From assembly GCF_900232905.1 (NCBI RefSeq), contig NZ_OCTQ01000001.1, positions 124,001 through 188,000 on the forward strand: 64,000 bases of DNA. Reading direction: 5' to 3'. The stretch comes from Miniphocaeibacter massiliensis (GTDB lineage: Bacteria > Bacillota > Clostridia > Tissierellales > Peptoniphilaceae). Below are positions 17,478 to 27,123 of the stretch, piece by piece. The translations under genes were made by a program, and so were the position numbers. The notes beneath the pieces are model-generated. The model saw only the letters and a program-made list of their open reading frames with translations. It had not been told where the DNA came from and did not search any database. Each line of letters opens with the position of its first letter. The stretch's first letter is position 1.

Positions 17478-17489
17478 TTGGAGGAATAC

Positions 17490-18080
17490 ATGAGAGATGG
17501 ATTTTTATTAGTTTTATCAGGACCGTCAGGTGTCGGTAAGGGAACTGTTTGTGAAGCGTTATTAAATAAAAGAGATGATATTAAATATTCAGTTTCATCT
17601 ACTACGAGGAAAAAAAGACCACATGAGATAGATGGAGAAAATTACCACTTTTTATCAATAGATGAATTTAGTCAAAAAATAGAAGAAGGTGATTTTATTG
17701 AGTATGCAAAGGTACATGGAAATTACTATGGAACTCCTAAAAGTTACGTTTTAGATAAAATATCAGAAGGTGATATAGTAATTTTGGAAATAGATGTACA
17801 AGGAGCATTACAAGTAAAAGAAAATTATCCTGAAGCAGTATATATATTCTTACTACCTCCAGACTTACAAGAACTGAGAAATAGAATAGAAAAAAGAGCT
17901 ACAGAAGATGAAGAAACTATTAATTTAAGAATGAACAATGCTAAAGATGAACTATCTTTTATAGATAAATATGATTATGCAGTTATAAATAGTGAAGTTG
18001 ATTCAACTGTAAAAAGTATTGAAAGTATTATAGAAGCAGAAAAACTTAAAGTAACGAATATACAAGGAGTGGAATTATGA
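17490..18080 (+). CDS. gmk: guanylate kinase
   Basis: 196 aa from ATG at 17490, preceded by TGGAGGAA; the longer frame from a TTG at 17478 runs through that ribosome site. It phosphorylates GMP to GDP with ATP. P-loop GPSGVGKGT at residues 11-19, GMP-binding STTRKKRPHEIDGENYHF with its Ser and Arg residues, the Tyr-rich VHGNYYGTP loop, and the lid region RIEKRATEDEETINLRM. Normal length. Between yicC and rpoZ as in other Firmicutes, but the small remA gene often found here is absent. Confidence 0.96.
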   Translation: MRDGFLLVLSGPSGVGKGTVCEALLNKRDDIKYSVSSTTRKKRPHEIDGENYHFLSIDEFSQKIEEGDFIEYAKVHGNYYGTPKSYVLDKISEGDIVILEIDVQGALQVKENYPEAVYIFLLPPDLQELRNRIEKRATEDEETINLRMNNAKDELSFIDKYDYAVINSEVDSTVKSIESIIEAEKLKVTNIQGVEL

Positions 18081-18271
18081 TAAACCCATCATTTAAAGAA
18101 TTAGAAAAAGTTAGCAATAGTAGATATGCAATATGTGTAATGGCATCAAAAAGAGCTAGAAAAATTATAGATGGCTCAGAAGTTTTAATAAAAACAAAAG
18201 ATAAAAATCCAGTTACGATAGCAATAAAAGAGATAATGGAAGATAAAGTTACAGAAGAAAAGAGTGAATAA
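18077..18271 (+). CDS. rpoZ: RNA polymerase omega subunit
   Basis: 64 aa. Omega helps assemble and stabilise the beta' subunit. The conserved core SRYAICVMASKRARKI is at residues 15-30, followed by the NPVTIAIKEI segment. Overlaps gmk by 4 nt (ATGA) and coaBC by 1 nt, so it is tightly coupled. Confidence 0.94.
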   Translation: MINPSFKELEKVSNSRYAICVMASKRARKIIDGSEVLIKTKDKNPVTIAIKEIMEDKVTEEKSE

Positions 18272-19443
18272 TGTCAAAAAAAAGAATTTTACTTTGTGTT
18301 ACAGCTGGAATTGCAATATATAAGGTTGTAGACTTGGTTTCAAGGTTAATAAAAAGAGAATACGAACTAGAAATAATTATGACAGAATCTGCTACAAAAT
18401 TAATTTCTCCTTTAGTATTTGAAACTATGGGAAAATGTAAAGTTCATACTGATATGTTTCATTTAGGTCACCATGAAGAGGTAGAGCATATTGAGTTGGC
18501 AAAGAGAGCAGATTTATGTTTAATAGCACCAGCTACAGCAAATACAGTTGCAAAAATAACTTATGGCATAGCAGATAACCTTTTAACATCAACAGTACTA
18601 GCTTATAATAGAGATTTAATGATAGCACTTGCTATGAATACTAATATGTTAAATAATAAAGCTACTGTAGAAAATATAGAAAAGCTAAAACAACGTGGAG
18701 TTCAATTTATAAATCCAGAAGTTGGAGTTTTGGCTTGCAATACTATTGGTGATGGAAGATTAGCAGAACCAGAAGAAATTGCTAGAAAAATAGATGAATA
18801 CTTTATAGAAAAAGATTTAAAAGGTAAAAAAATTATTGTAACAGCTGGTCCAACAACAGAAAGAATAGACCCTGTTAGATATATTACAAATGATTCTAGT
18901 GGGAAAATGGGATATGCAATAGCTGAAAATGCTAAAAAAAGAGGAGCAGAAGTTATTTTAATTTCAGGACCTAGTTCTATAGAAGTTCCAAAAGAAGTAG
19001 AAAGTATATTTGTAAATACAAATAATGAGTTAAAACAAGCTATTGAAAAAAACTTTAATTGGACAGATTGTCTAATTATGGCTGCAGCTCCATGTGATTT
19101 CAAGGTTAAGGAAGTTTCTGGTAGTAAAATAAAAAAAACAGGTAGTAACTTAATTTTAGAACTTAAAGAAAATGAAGATATTTTAGCTTATTTTGGAAAC
19201 AAGAAAAATAATAAGCTACTAATTGGATTTGCAGCAGAAACAGATAGTTTGATAGAAAATGCAAAAAGTAAGCTAAAAAGAAAAAATTTAGACTATATAA
19301 TAGCAAATGATATAACTAAACCAGATGCAGGTTTTAATGTAGATACAAATAGAGTAAAAATAATATCAAAAAATAAAATTGTAGATTTGCCATTAATGTT
19401 AAAAAGAGAAGTTGCAAATAATATATTGGATTTAATTAAATAA
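18271..19443 (+). CDS. coaBC: bifunctional phosphopantothenoylcysteine decarboxylase/synthase
   Basis: 390 aa, two steps of coenzyme A synthesis: CoaB joins cysteine to 4'-phosphopantothenate and CoaC decarboxylates the product. The FMN-dependent CoaC half (residues 1-185) shows LLCVTAGIAIYK, ALAMNTNMLNN and the catalytic Cys in VLACNTIGDGRL. The CoaB half starts at KIIVTAGPTTERIDPVRYI and includes NDSSGKMGYAIAENA and FAAETD. The substrate-binding clamp His is in the HLGHHEEVEHIELA region. Full length. It is in an operon with rpoZ and priA, the usual order. Confidence 0.95.
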   Translation: MSKKRILLCVTAGIAIYKVVDLVSRLIKREYELEIIMTESATKLISPLVFETMGKCKVHTDMFHLGHHEEVEHIELAKRADLCLIAPATANTVAKITYGIADNLLTSTVLAYNRDLMIALAMNTNMLNNKATVENIEKLKQRGVQFINPEVGVLACNTIGDGRLAEPEEIARKIDEYFIEKDLKGKKIIVTAGPTTERIDPVRYITNDSSGKMGYAIAENAKKRGAEVILISGPSSIEVPKEVESIFVNTNNELKQAIEKNFNWTDCLIMAAAPCDFKVKEVSGSKIKKTGSNLILELKENEDILAYFGNKKNNKLLIGFAAETDSLIENAKSKLKRKNLDYIIANDITKPDAGFNVDTNRVKIISKNKIVDLPLMLKREVANNILDLIK

Positions 19444-19444
19444 A

Positions 19445-21847
19445 ATGAAATTTTTAGAAATTGTTCTAGAAAATAAAACTAGAGTAACAGACCAATTATA
19501 TACCTATTCAGTAAATGAAAAATTAGAGAATAGTGTAGAGATTGGGAAGAGAGTGATTGTACCTTTTGGCAAAGGGAATAAAAAAAGACTAGGATTAGTT
19601 GTAAATATACAAAAAGAGTTTTTAGGAAACTATAAACTAAAAAATATATCTGAAATAATAGATGATAAACCAATAGTAAGTAAAGAGTTAATTGATTTAG
19701 CATTTTTTATGAGAGATAAATATTTGTCTGATTTATCATCAGCTTTCCAAACAATCCTTCCACCAGGGAATTGGAAGGATTTAGAAAAAGTGTATTATTT
19801 TGATAAATATAATAAATTTGATGAAAAAAATAAAGAACTATTAAATTTTCTTAAATTCTCTAAAAATATAGAAGAAATTACAGAAAAATTTCCAAAGTTA
19901 AATACTGATTTAAGCTACTTAGTAGACAATAATAATATATCTACTAAATATATAATAAAAAATCAAAGTAAAATAAAATCTAAAACTTTTATTGAGTTAA
20001 GGGATGATTTTTATTTTGATAAAATCAAAAAAAATGCTAAATCACAAATTAAGATTATAGAATATTTAGAAAAAAATAGGAAAGTAGAACAAAGTATACT
20101 ATTAAAAGAAACTTCTACAACTTCAAGTTCTATAAAAAGTTTACTTGAAAAAGAAGTTATTTTAAAGACAGAAGAAGTATATTATAGAGAAGTAGTAGAA
20201 AACAATAAAAAATATAATAAAATAAAACTAAACAAAGAACAAGAAGAAGTTTTTTATAATATATTAAATTCAGATAAAAACTTTAATTTAATTCATGGAG
20301 TTACTGGAAGTGGAAAAACAGAGATATACTTGCAGTTGACAGAAGAAGTTTTAAATAAAGGAAAAACAGCAATTATTTTAGTTCCCGAAATATCACTAAC
20401 TCCACAGACCATAGAGAGATTCTCTGGAAGATTCCCTGGAAAAGTTGCGGTTTTGCATTCTAAACTGTTACAAAGTGAAAAATTTGAGCAATGGCAACAA
20501 ATTAAAAATGGAGATTTTAAAATAGTTGTAGGTGCAAGATCAGCTGTTTTTGCACCACTAGATAAATTAGGAATAATTATTGTCGATGAAGAACATGAAA
20601 CTAGTTATATTAGTGAAAAAAATCCTAAATACAATGCTCTAGAAATTGCAGAAAAAAGAGTTTTAAAAAATTCAGGGAAATTAGTATTGGGATCAGCTAC
20701 ACCTAGCATTATTTCTTATAACAATGCTATATCAGGCAAGTATAACTTATATACTTTAGAAAACAGAGCTACAAATTCTGTTTTACCAGAAGTAGAAATT
20801 GTGGACATGAGAGAAGAATTAAAAAAAGGGAATATATCTATTTTTAGTTCAGAACTTAAAGAAGCGGTAGAAAGTAATTTAAAAAAAGGTAAACAGAGTA
20901 TATTGTTTCTTAATAAGAGGGGACATACATCATATATATTTTGTAGAAGATGTGGGCATGTAGAAATTTGTACTCATTGTGATGTTTCTATGACATATCA
21001 TAAGTCGTCAAATAGGTTGATTTGCCATCATTGTGGAAGAACAAAAATGAAACCTGTGGTTTGTCCAAATTGTGGTAGTAAGTATATAAAGGAATTTGGA
21101 GCTGGAACAGAAAAATTAGAGGAAGAATGTATAAATTTATTCCCTAAAGCAAGAATTTATAGAATAGATGGAGATACAAACTCAAATAAAGATTCTTATG
21201 AAAAATTATATGAGAAGATGAAAAATAATGAAATAGATATTTTAATTGGAACTCAAATGATTACAAAAGGGTTTGATTTTAAAAATGTAACTTTAGTTGG
21301 AATAATAGCTGCAGATATTAGTTTAAATATGGGAGATTATAGAGCATCAGAAAAAACATTTCAACTTTTAACTCAAGTATCTGGAAGAGCGGGAAGAGGA
21401 GATGAAAAGGGACAGGTGTTTATACAAACATATAAACCTAATCATTTTGCAATAAAAACCAGTAAAGAACATGACTATAAGTCTTTTTACGATATGGAAA
21501 TCAATTATAGGGAGATATATAAATATCCTCCATTTTATAAATTGATAAATATTAAGCTTTCTGGAATGAATAGGGCACAAACAAGATTAAAATTATTTGA
21601 AATACAAAAATATATTCAAAATGAAATATTAAAAAGTAATTTAAAAGATATAGAGTTAATAGGACCTAATCCGAGCCCGGTAAATAGAATAAATAATTTT
21701 TATAGATTTGATATAAATATAAAAATTAAAGATGAAAATGAAGAAATAGTAAGAATTATAAAAGAAATTCTTATAGACAATAAATATAAATTAGATTTAA
21801 ATGGATTTAAGTTAAGTACTACAATAGATCCAATAAGCTTTTTTTAG
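19445..21847 (+). CDS. priA: primosomal protein N' (replication restart helicase)
   Basis: 800 aa superfamily 2 helicase that reloads the replisome at collapsed forks. N-terminal 3'-DNA-binding domain, Walker A GVTGSGKTEIYLQ, Walker B IIVDEEHETSY (DEEH box), a zinc-binding insertion with eight cysteines (CRRCGHVEICTHCDVSM, then CHHCGRTK and CPNCGSK), and motif VI QVSGRAGRG. Typical length is 730-830 aa. It begins 1 nt after coaBC with no clear ribosome site, so translational coupling is likely. Confidence 0.95.
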   Translation: MKFLEIVLENKTRVTDQLYTYSVNEKLENSVEIGKRVIVPFGKGNKKRLGLVVNIQKEFLGNYKLKNISEIIDDKPIVSKELIDLAFFMRDKYLSDLSSAFQTILPPGNWKDLEKVYYFDKYNKFDEKNKELLNFLKFSKNIEEITEKFPKLNTDLSYLVDNNNISTKYIIKNQSKIKSKTFIELRDDFYFDKIKKNAKSQIKIIEYLEKNRKVEQSILLKETSTTSSSIKSLLEKEVILKTEEVYYREVVENNKKYNKIKLNKEQEEVFYNILNSDKNFNLIHGVTGSGKTEIYLQLTEEVLNKGKTAIILVPEISLTPQTIERFSGRFPGKVAVLHSKLLQSEKFEQWQQIKNGDFKIVVGARSAVFAPLDKLGIIIVDEEHETSYISEKNPKYNALEIAEKRVLKNSGKLVLGSATPSIISYNNAISGKYNLYTLENRATNSVLPEVEIVDMREELKKGNISIFSSELKEAVESNLKKGKQSILFLNKRGHTSYIFCRRCGHVEICTHCDVSMTYHKSSNRLICHHCGRTKMKPVVCPNCGSKYIKEFGAGTEKLEEECINLFPKARIYRIDGDTNSNKDSYEKLYEKMKNNEIDILIGTQMITKGFDFKNVTLVGIIAADISLNMGDYRASEKTFQLLTQVSGRAGRGDEKGQVFIQTYKPNHFAIKTSKEHDYKSFYDMEINYREIYKYPPFYKLINIKLSGMNRAQTRLKLFEIQKYIQNEILKSNLKDIELIGPNPSPVNRINNFYRFDINIKIKDENEEIVRIIKEILIDNKYKLDLNGFKLSTTIDPISFF

Positions 21848-21855
21848 GAGGATAT

Positions 21856-22359
21856 ATGGCTAAAAGACAAATAAGAATAGAGGGAGATCCTATTCTTAGA
21901 AAAAAATCTAGAGAAGTTACAGAAATTAACAATAGAATAGAAGAATTACTAAAAGATATGGAAGAAACTCTATACGATGCTGATGGTTTAGGGTTAGCTG
22001 CCCCTCAAGTAGGAGTATTAAGAAGAGTAGTTCTTGTTGATATGAGAGATGATACTGGGTTAATAAAAATGATAAACCCCCAAATTGTAGAAAAAAGTGA
22101 AGATTTGCAGCTTAATATTGAAGGATGCCTTTCTGTGCCAGAACAGTCAGGGTATGTAGAAAGACCAGAAAAATTGGTAGTAGAATATTTAGATGAAAAT
22201 GGAAAAGAACAAAAACTAGAATGTGATGGATACAAAGCAGTTTGTGTTTCTCATGAGCTAGACCATTTAGATGGTATTTTATATATTGATAAAGTAGTGG
22301 AAGTAGATGAGGAAACTTTAAGAGAATTAGAAAAAAGAGAAGAGTTGGAAGAAAGTTAA
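21856..22359 (+). CDS. def: peptide deformylase
   Basis: 167 aa metalloenzyme removing the formyl group from new proteins. Motif 1 GLGLAAPQVG, motif 2 EGCLSVP with the metal-binding Cys, and motif 3 SHELDHLDGILYID with two metal-binding His and the catalytic Glu. Type 1 deformylase size. The ATG follows TAGGAGG. It precedes fmt, the enzyme for the opposite end of the formyl cycle, with a 1-nt overlap. Confidence 0.96.
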   Translation: MAKRQIRIEGDPILRKKSREVTEINNRIEELLKDMEETLYDADGLGLAAPQVGVLRRVVLVDMRDDTGLIKMINPQIVEKSEDLQLNIEGCLSVPEQSGYVERPEKLVVEYLDENGKEQKLECDGYKAVCVSHELDHLDGILYIDKVVEVDEETLRELEKREELEES

Positions 22360-23291
22360 TGAAAAAAATTGTTTTTTTAGGAACACCAGATTTTGCAGTT
22401 GAATCTCTAAAGGAAATAAATGAAAATGAAAATATTTCTGTTGAGCTTGTTATATCTCAAATTGATAAAAAGAGGAATCGTGGAAAATATCAACCAACTC
22501 CTGTTAAAGAATATGCTATAGAAAATGATTTGGAAGTTATTACTCCAAAAGATATTAATAGTAACGACGTATATGAACAATTAATTAAAATAAATCCAGA
22601 CCTACTAATAGTAGTTGCATATGGACAAATAATAGGGGATAGATTATTAAATACTTTTAAAGATAAAATTATTAATTTACATTCTTCTACTCTACCAAAG
22701 TACAGAGGGGCAGCGCCAATTAACTGGGCTATTATAGAAGGAGATAAAGAATCAGGTATTACTATTATGTTGGTAGATAAAAAACTAGATACAGGAGATA
22801 TTTTAAAAATAGAAAATACTGATATAGAAGCTAATGAAACAGCTGAATCTCTTCATGATAGATTAATGGTGTTAGGAGCTAAAGCTTTAGTAGAAGTAAT
22901 AAATAATTATGAAGAATATTATTCAAATAAAACAAAGCAAAATGAGAGTTTAGCTATTTACAAAGGAATGTTAAAAAAATCTATGGGTAGAATAAACTGG
23001 CAAGATGATTTAAATAAAATATATAATAAATTTAGAGGAATGTATCCTTGGCCAGGTTGCTTTTTTGAATATGAAGACAAAAACATAAAAGTTCATGACA
23101 TGGAAAAAATAGAAGAAATCAATAACAGTGAATTAGGAAAAGTTTTATCTGTTAATGATGAGGGAATAAAAATTTCTGTAAAAGGTGGATATATAATTCT
23201 AAAAAAAATACAATTTCCTAACAAAAAAGCAATGGAAGTTAAAGATTTCTTAAAAGGAAATAATTTTAAAGAAAATATTATTTTAAGATAG
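22359..23291 (+). CDS. fmt: methionyl-tRNA formyltransferase
   Basis: 310 aa. Transfers formyl from 10-formyl-THF to initiator Met-tRNA. N-terminal hydrolase domain opens FLGTPDFAVESL; the catalytic block is NLHSSTLPKYRGAAPINWAI (Asn, His, then the Asp in LDTGDI), and the C-terminal OB-type domain has the usual MYPWPGCFFEY. Complete length. In operon with def. Confidence 0.96.
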   Translation: MKKIVFLGTPDFAVESLKEINENENISVELVISQIDKKRNRGKYQPTPVKEYAIENDLEVITPKDINSNDVYEQLIKINPDLLIVVAYGQIIGDRLLNTFKDKIINLHSSTLPKYRGAAPINWAIIEGDKESGITIMLVDKKLDTGDILKIENTDIEANETAESLHDRLMVLGAKALVEVINNYEEYYSNKTKQNESLAIYKGMLKKSMGRINWQDDLNKIYNKFRGMYPWPGCFFEYEDKNIKVHDMEKIEEINNSELGKVLSVNDEGIKISVKGGYIILKKIQFPNKKAMEVKDFLKGNNFKENIILR

Positions 23292-23302
23292 AAGGGAGAA
23301 AT

Positions 23303-23983
23303 ATGGATTTATCTCAATTAGGAACAGTTTTATTAATACCTGCATTATTACTTGCTGTATTTGCACAGTTTAAAGTAAGTAGTACTTTTAATAAATATAG
23401 TAAAGTAAATGCTGAATCTGGTTATACAGGTAGAGAAGTAGCACGAATGATATTGGATAGAAATGGATTGGAAGATGTAGAAGTTGTTTCTGTAGCAGGA
23501 AATTTAACTGATCATTATGATCCAAGGACTAGGGTAGTACGTTTATCTGAAGGTGTATACAATAAAACTAGTATTTCTGCGATATCAGTAGCGGCTCATG
23601 AAGTAGGGCATGCAGTACAAGATAAAGAAGAATATGTACCACTTACAATAAGAACATCTTTAGTACCAGCAGTAAACTTTGCATCTCAATCAGCGTTTAT
23701 AATACTTTTTATAGGAATATTTATGAGTCAATTTAGATTTCTGATAAATGTAGGAATAGCGTTATTTGCAGTAACAGTAATATTTCAAATAATTACTTTG
23801 CCAGTTGAGTTTAATGCAAGTAGTAGAGCACTAGAGAATTTAGAAGGTTATGGAATTTTGGCTAGAGATGAAGTTGGTGAAGGAAAGTCTGTATTACAAG
23901 CGGCAGCGTTAACTTATGTAGCTTCAACGTTAATGGCATTGGTGCAACTTATAAGACTTTTAGGAATGAGAAGAAGGGATTAA
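23303..23983 (+). CDS. membrane zinc metallopeptidase (YugP type)
   Basis: 226 aa integral membrane peptidase of the Zn_peptidase_2 group. An N-terminal membrane helix (residues 5-22), zinc-binding HEVGH at 99-103, the upstream NLTDHYDPRTRVVRLSEGVY block that always precedes it, and two to three further hydrophobic segments. A downstream PVEFNASSRALENLEGYGIL segment carries the third ligand Glu. Substrates are unknown. The family sits between fmt and rsmB in several Firmicutes, as here. ATG follows AAGGGAGAA. Confidence 0.88.
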   Translation: MDLSQLGTVLLIPALLLAVFAQFKVSSTFNKYSKVNAESGYTGREVARMILDRNGLEDVEVVSVAGNLTDHYDPRTRVVRLSEGVYNKTSISAISVAAHEVGHAVQDKEEYVPLTIRTSLVPAVNFASQSAFIILFIGIFMSQFRFLINVGIALFAVTVIFQIITLPVEFNASSRALENLEGYGILARDEVGEGKSVLQAAALTYVASTLMALVQLIRLLGMRRRD

Positions 23984-24005
23984 GGGATAAAATCCCTTTT
24001 TATAT
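23982..24005 (+). terminator. terminator-like hairpin abutting rsmB
   Basis: AAGGGAT (23982-23988), AAA loop, ATCCCTT (23992-23998), then TTTATATT. The next ATG is at 24007, so rsmB must be read through this hairpin or use an upstream promoter inside the peptidase gene. Confidence 0.65.
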
Positions 24006-24006
24006 T

Positions 24007-25311
24007 ATGAATGAAAGAATAGAAGCAGTTAAAATTTTAGAAAAAGTTAATAATGATTTTGGATATACAAGTGAATTAATTAATCATATAAATAATGATA
24101 GTTTAAATAAAGCTTTTATTAGAGAGCTAGTTTATGGAGTTACAGAAAACAAAATATTAATAGATCATATATTGAAATTAAAGCTAGAAAGACAGAAAAA
24201 ACAAATTCCGATTAAATTAATAGAGATTTTTAGGATTTCTATATATCAATTGATGTTTCTTGACAATATTCCAGGCTATGCAATTGTAAATGAAGCATTA
24301 GAAATAGCAAATTATTTTAAATTATCTAAATTCAAAGGTTTATTAAATGCAGTTCTAAGAAAAATTTTAGATAATACTATAGAAGAATATTTGAATACAA
24401 TAAAAGATAGAGATATAAGATTAAAAACAGAATTTTCTGTTGGAGATGATTTTTATAAACTGTTAAATGAACAATATTCAAGAAAAACATTAGTTAAAAT
24501 TTTAAAAAGTTTTAATGATAAAAAAGAATTTATAATCAGAGTTAATAATTTGAAAACTTCAAAAAAAGAAATATTAAATATTTTTAAAGAAGAAAATATT
24601 CAATATATTTCACATCCATTTTTAGAAAATGCTTTAATTATTATAAATCCAAATAATATATTTAAAACTAATGCTTTTAAAAATGGATTATTTACAATAC
24701 AAGATGGGGGAAGTATTTTCGTTGGAGATGTTCTAAATCCTAGTAATAATTCAGAAATACTAGATTTATGTGCAGCTCCTGGAAGTAAGACATGTTATAT
24801 TTCAGAGCTTATGAATAATACAGGAAATATTTTGGCTAATGATATATACAAAAACAAATTAGATAAAATAAATCAAAATATATTGAGATTAGGTTGTAAA
24901 AATATAAATACTACAAGTTTTGATGGTATGATACTACAAGAAAATTTAATTGATAAATTTGATTATATTTTACTAGATGTACCATGTTCAGGATCGGGAA
25001 TTGTCTCAAGAAAGCCAGAAATTAAGCTATATAGGACTATAAATCAGGTAAATGATTTAATAATAACTCAAAGAAAACTATTTGAAAATGCTTTGAAATA
25101 TTTAAAAAAAGGTGGAGAATTAGTTTATAGTACATGTAGTATTTTTAAAGAAGAAAATGAAGAACAAGTGGACTATTTTATTAAATCACATAGAGAAATA
25201 GATAAATTATCGGTACTATTTAAAAATAAAGAACTACCTTTTGTTAAATTTATGCCCTATGAAATTGGAACAAATGGCTTTTTTATAAGTAAATTTACTA
25301 AAAAATATTAA
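24007..25311 (+). CDS. rsmB: 16S rRNA (cytosine-967-C5)-methyltransferase
   Basis: 434 aa. N-terminal NusB-like RNA-binding domain (residues 1-130) and C-terminal SAM-dependent methyltransferase. SAM-binding LDLCAAPGSKTCYI, catalytic LLDVPCSGSGIVSRKPEI and the second Cys motif YSTCSIFKEENEEQV are present. It methylates C967 of 16S rRNA. The ATG has no Shine-Dalgarno and stands directly after a hairpin T-tract, although the N-terminal sequence matches the family start, so the start is probably right. Confidence 0.94.
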   Translation: MNERIEAVKILEKVNNDFGYTSELINHINNDSLNKAFIRELVYGVTENKILIDHILKLKLERQKKQIPIKLIEIFRISIYQLMFLDNIPGYAIVNEALEIANYFKLSKFKGLLNAVLRKILDNTIEEYLNTIKDRDIRLKTEFSVGDDFYKLLNEQYSRKTLVKILKSFNDKKEFIIRVNNLKTSKKEILNIFKEENIQYISHPFLENALIIINPNNIFKTNAFKNGLFTIQDGGSIFVGDVLNPSNNSEILDLCAAPGSKTCYISELMNNTGNILANDIYKNKLDKINQNILRLGCKNINTTSFDGMILQENLIDKFDYILLDVPCSGSGIVSRKPEIKLYRTINQVNDLIITQRKLFENALKYLKKGGELVYSTCSIFKEENEEQVDYFIKSHREIDKLSVLFKNKELPFVKFMPYEIGTNGFFISKFTKKY

Positions 25312-25338
25312 GATTATGATATAATAATAAGGATTATA

Positions 25339-26373
25339 ATGAAAAATAAAAATTACAATAATATGGATTTGGAAGAGTTAAGTGAATTTATTGAATCCAT
25401 AGGTGAGAAAAAGTTTAGAGCTAAACAATTATTTCAAGGAATTCACAAAAATAAATATTATGGGATAGATGAATTTACTAATTTTTCTTTAAGTTTAAGA
25501 GAAAAATTAAAAAAACATGGAAATATTGTCCCTAGTAAAATTTATAATAAACTTGAATCTAAACTAGATAAAACAAGAAAGTACTTAATAGAATTAAATG
25601 ACGGAAACATTATAGAATCTGTATACATGGAGTATAGTACTCACAATACAATTTGTATATCTTCACAAGTAGGTTGTAAAATGGGCTGTACTTTTTGTGC
25701 GTCAACAAAACAAAAATTTGTAAGAAATTTAGAACCTTATGAATTATTGAACCAAGTATATACAGTACAAAAGGATATTGGAAAAAGAATTAGTAATATT
25801 GTATTAATGGGTATAGGAGAACCATTAGACAACTATGATAATATTATCAAATTTATAAAAATATTATCAAATAAAGATGGTTATAATATAAGTTTAAGAA
25901 ATATTACTTTATCTACATGTGGAATAGTTCCTAAAATTTATGAATTAGCAGAAGAAAACTTACCAATAAATATGACTATTTCATTACACAATCCATTTGA
26001 TAATGAAAGAAAAAAAATTATGCCAATAGAAAAAAAGTATAATATAAAAGAAATTGTAGACTCTACTAAATATTATTTTGAAAAAACAGGTAGAAGAATA
26101 AGTTTTGAATATACCCTTATAGAGGGAGTAAATGATAGTTATAAGCATGCTTTAGAACTAAGAAATATTATAAGGGGAATGAATTGTCATATTAATTTAA
26201 TTCCATTAAATAAAATAAGAGAATTTAATGAAAATAGTTCGAGCAAAGATGCTATAAATAAATTTAAAAATAACTTAGAAAAACTAGGGTTGAATGCAAC
26301 TGTTAGAAAGAGTTTAGGACAGGATATAAGTGGAGCCTGTGGACAGTTAAGAGCAGCTCATATTATTAAATAA
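25339..26373 (+). CDS. rlmN: 23S rRNA A2503 / tRNA A37 C2-methyltransferase
   Basis: 344 aa radical SAM enzyme. The cluster motif CKMGCTFCAS is near residues 114-123 (CxxxCxxC), preceded by TICISSQVG; the methyl-carrying Cys is in the C-terminal GACGQLRA. GIGEPLDNYDN is the SAM-binding GEP motif. It methylates A2503 of 23S rRNA and A37 of some tRNAs. Usual length, usual place after rsmB. Confidence 0.95.
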   Translation: MKNKNYNNMDLEELSEFIESIGEKKFRAKQLFQGIHKNKYYGIDEFTNFSLSLREKLKKHGNIVPSKIYNKLESKLDKTRKYLIELNDGNIIESVYMEYSTHNTICISSQVGCKMGCTFCASTKQKFVRNLEPYELLNQVYTVQKDIGKRISNIVLMGIGEPLDNYDNIIKFIKILSNKDGYNISLRNITLSTCGIVPKIYELAEENLPINMTISLHNPFDNERKKIMPIEKKYNIKEIVDSTKYYFEKTGRRISFEYTLIEGVNDSYKHALELRNIIRGMNCHINLIPLNKIREFNENSSSKDAINKFKNNLEKLGLNATVRKSLGQDISGACGQLRAAHIIK

Positions 26374-26385
26374 GGAAGTGAGACG

Positions 26386-27123
26386 GTGCAAATTTATTCA
26401 AGTACGGATATTGGATTGCAGAGAAAATTAAACGAAGATTATTATGATAATTATGTTACAGATGATTTTGCTTTAATGGTAGTAGCCGATGGTATGGGTG
26501 GACATAATGCAGGAGAAATTGCTTCAGAACTTGCAGTAAAGTCGTTTATTTATTTTTTTAAAGAAAATCTAGATAAATTTGATAATTATCAGGATTTGAT
26601 TAAAGAATGTATTTCTTATTCCAATGGAATTATATACGATGAATCCCATAATAACGAAGATTTGCTAAATATGGGGACTACAATAGTTGTAGCCTTAGTA
26701 AAAGGTAATTCACTATATATTGCTAATGTTGGAGATAGTAGAGCATATTTTTTAAATGAGTATGGTTTTAGACAGCTATCCAAAGATCATTCATTAGTTA
26801 ATGATTTACTTCTTAGTGGAACTATTACAGAAGAAGAAGCAAGAAATTATGTTCAAAAAAATGTAATTACTAAAAGTTTAGGAGCCGAAGAAAAAGTAGA
26901 ACCAGAAATGTTAGCTATAGATATAGAAAAAAATGATATGGTCTTACTTTGTACAGATGGTCTAAATGGTATGCTAGAAGACTTTGAAATACAAGAAATA
27001 TTGAAAAAAGATTTAACTCTTGAAGAAAAAGTTAATGAATTAATAGATTTAAGTTTAGATAGAGGGGGATTTGACAATATAACAATTTCATTACTAGAGA
27101 TAGAGGAGGAATCTAAGCAATGA
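26386..27123 (+). CDS. prpC: PPM-family Ser/Thr protein phosphatase
   Basis: 245 aa cytoplasmic, manganese-dependent. The GTG start at 26386 follows GGAAGTGAGAC. PP2C motifs: RKLNEDYY, VVADGMGGHNAGEIAS with metal-binding Asp, NVGDSRAYFL, KDHSLVNDLL, LCTDGLNGML and GGFDNITISLL. It removes phosphate from targets of the kinase encoded next; their genes overlap by 4 nt, the standard PrpC-PrkC pair. Confidence 0.95.
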   Translation: MQIYSSTDIGLQRKLNEDYYDNYVTDDFALMVVADGMGGHNAGEIASELAVKSFIYFFKENLDKFDNYQDLIKECISYSNGIIYDESHNNEDLLNMGTTIVVALVKGNSLYIANVGDSRAYFLNEYGFRQLSKDHSLVNDLLLSGTITEEEARNYVQKNVITKSLGAEEKVEPEMLAIDIEKNDMVLLCTDGLNGMLEDFEIQEILKKDLTLEEKVNELIDLSLDRGGFDNITISLLEIEEESKQ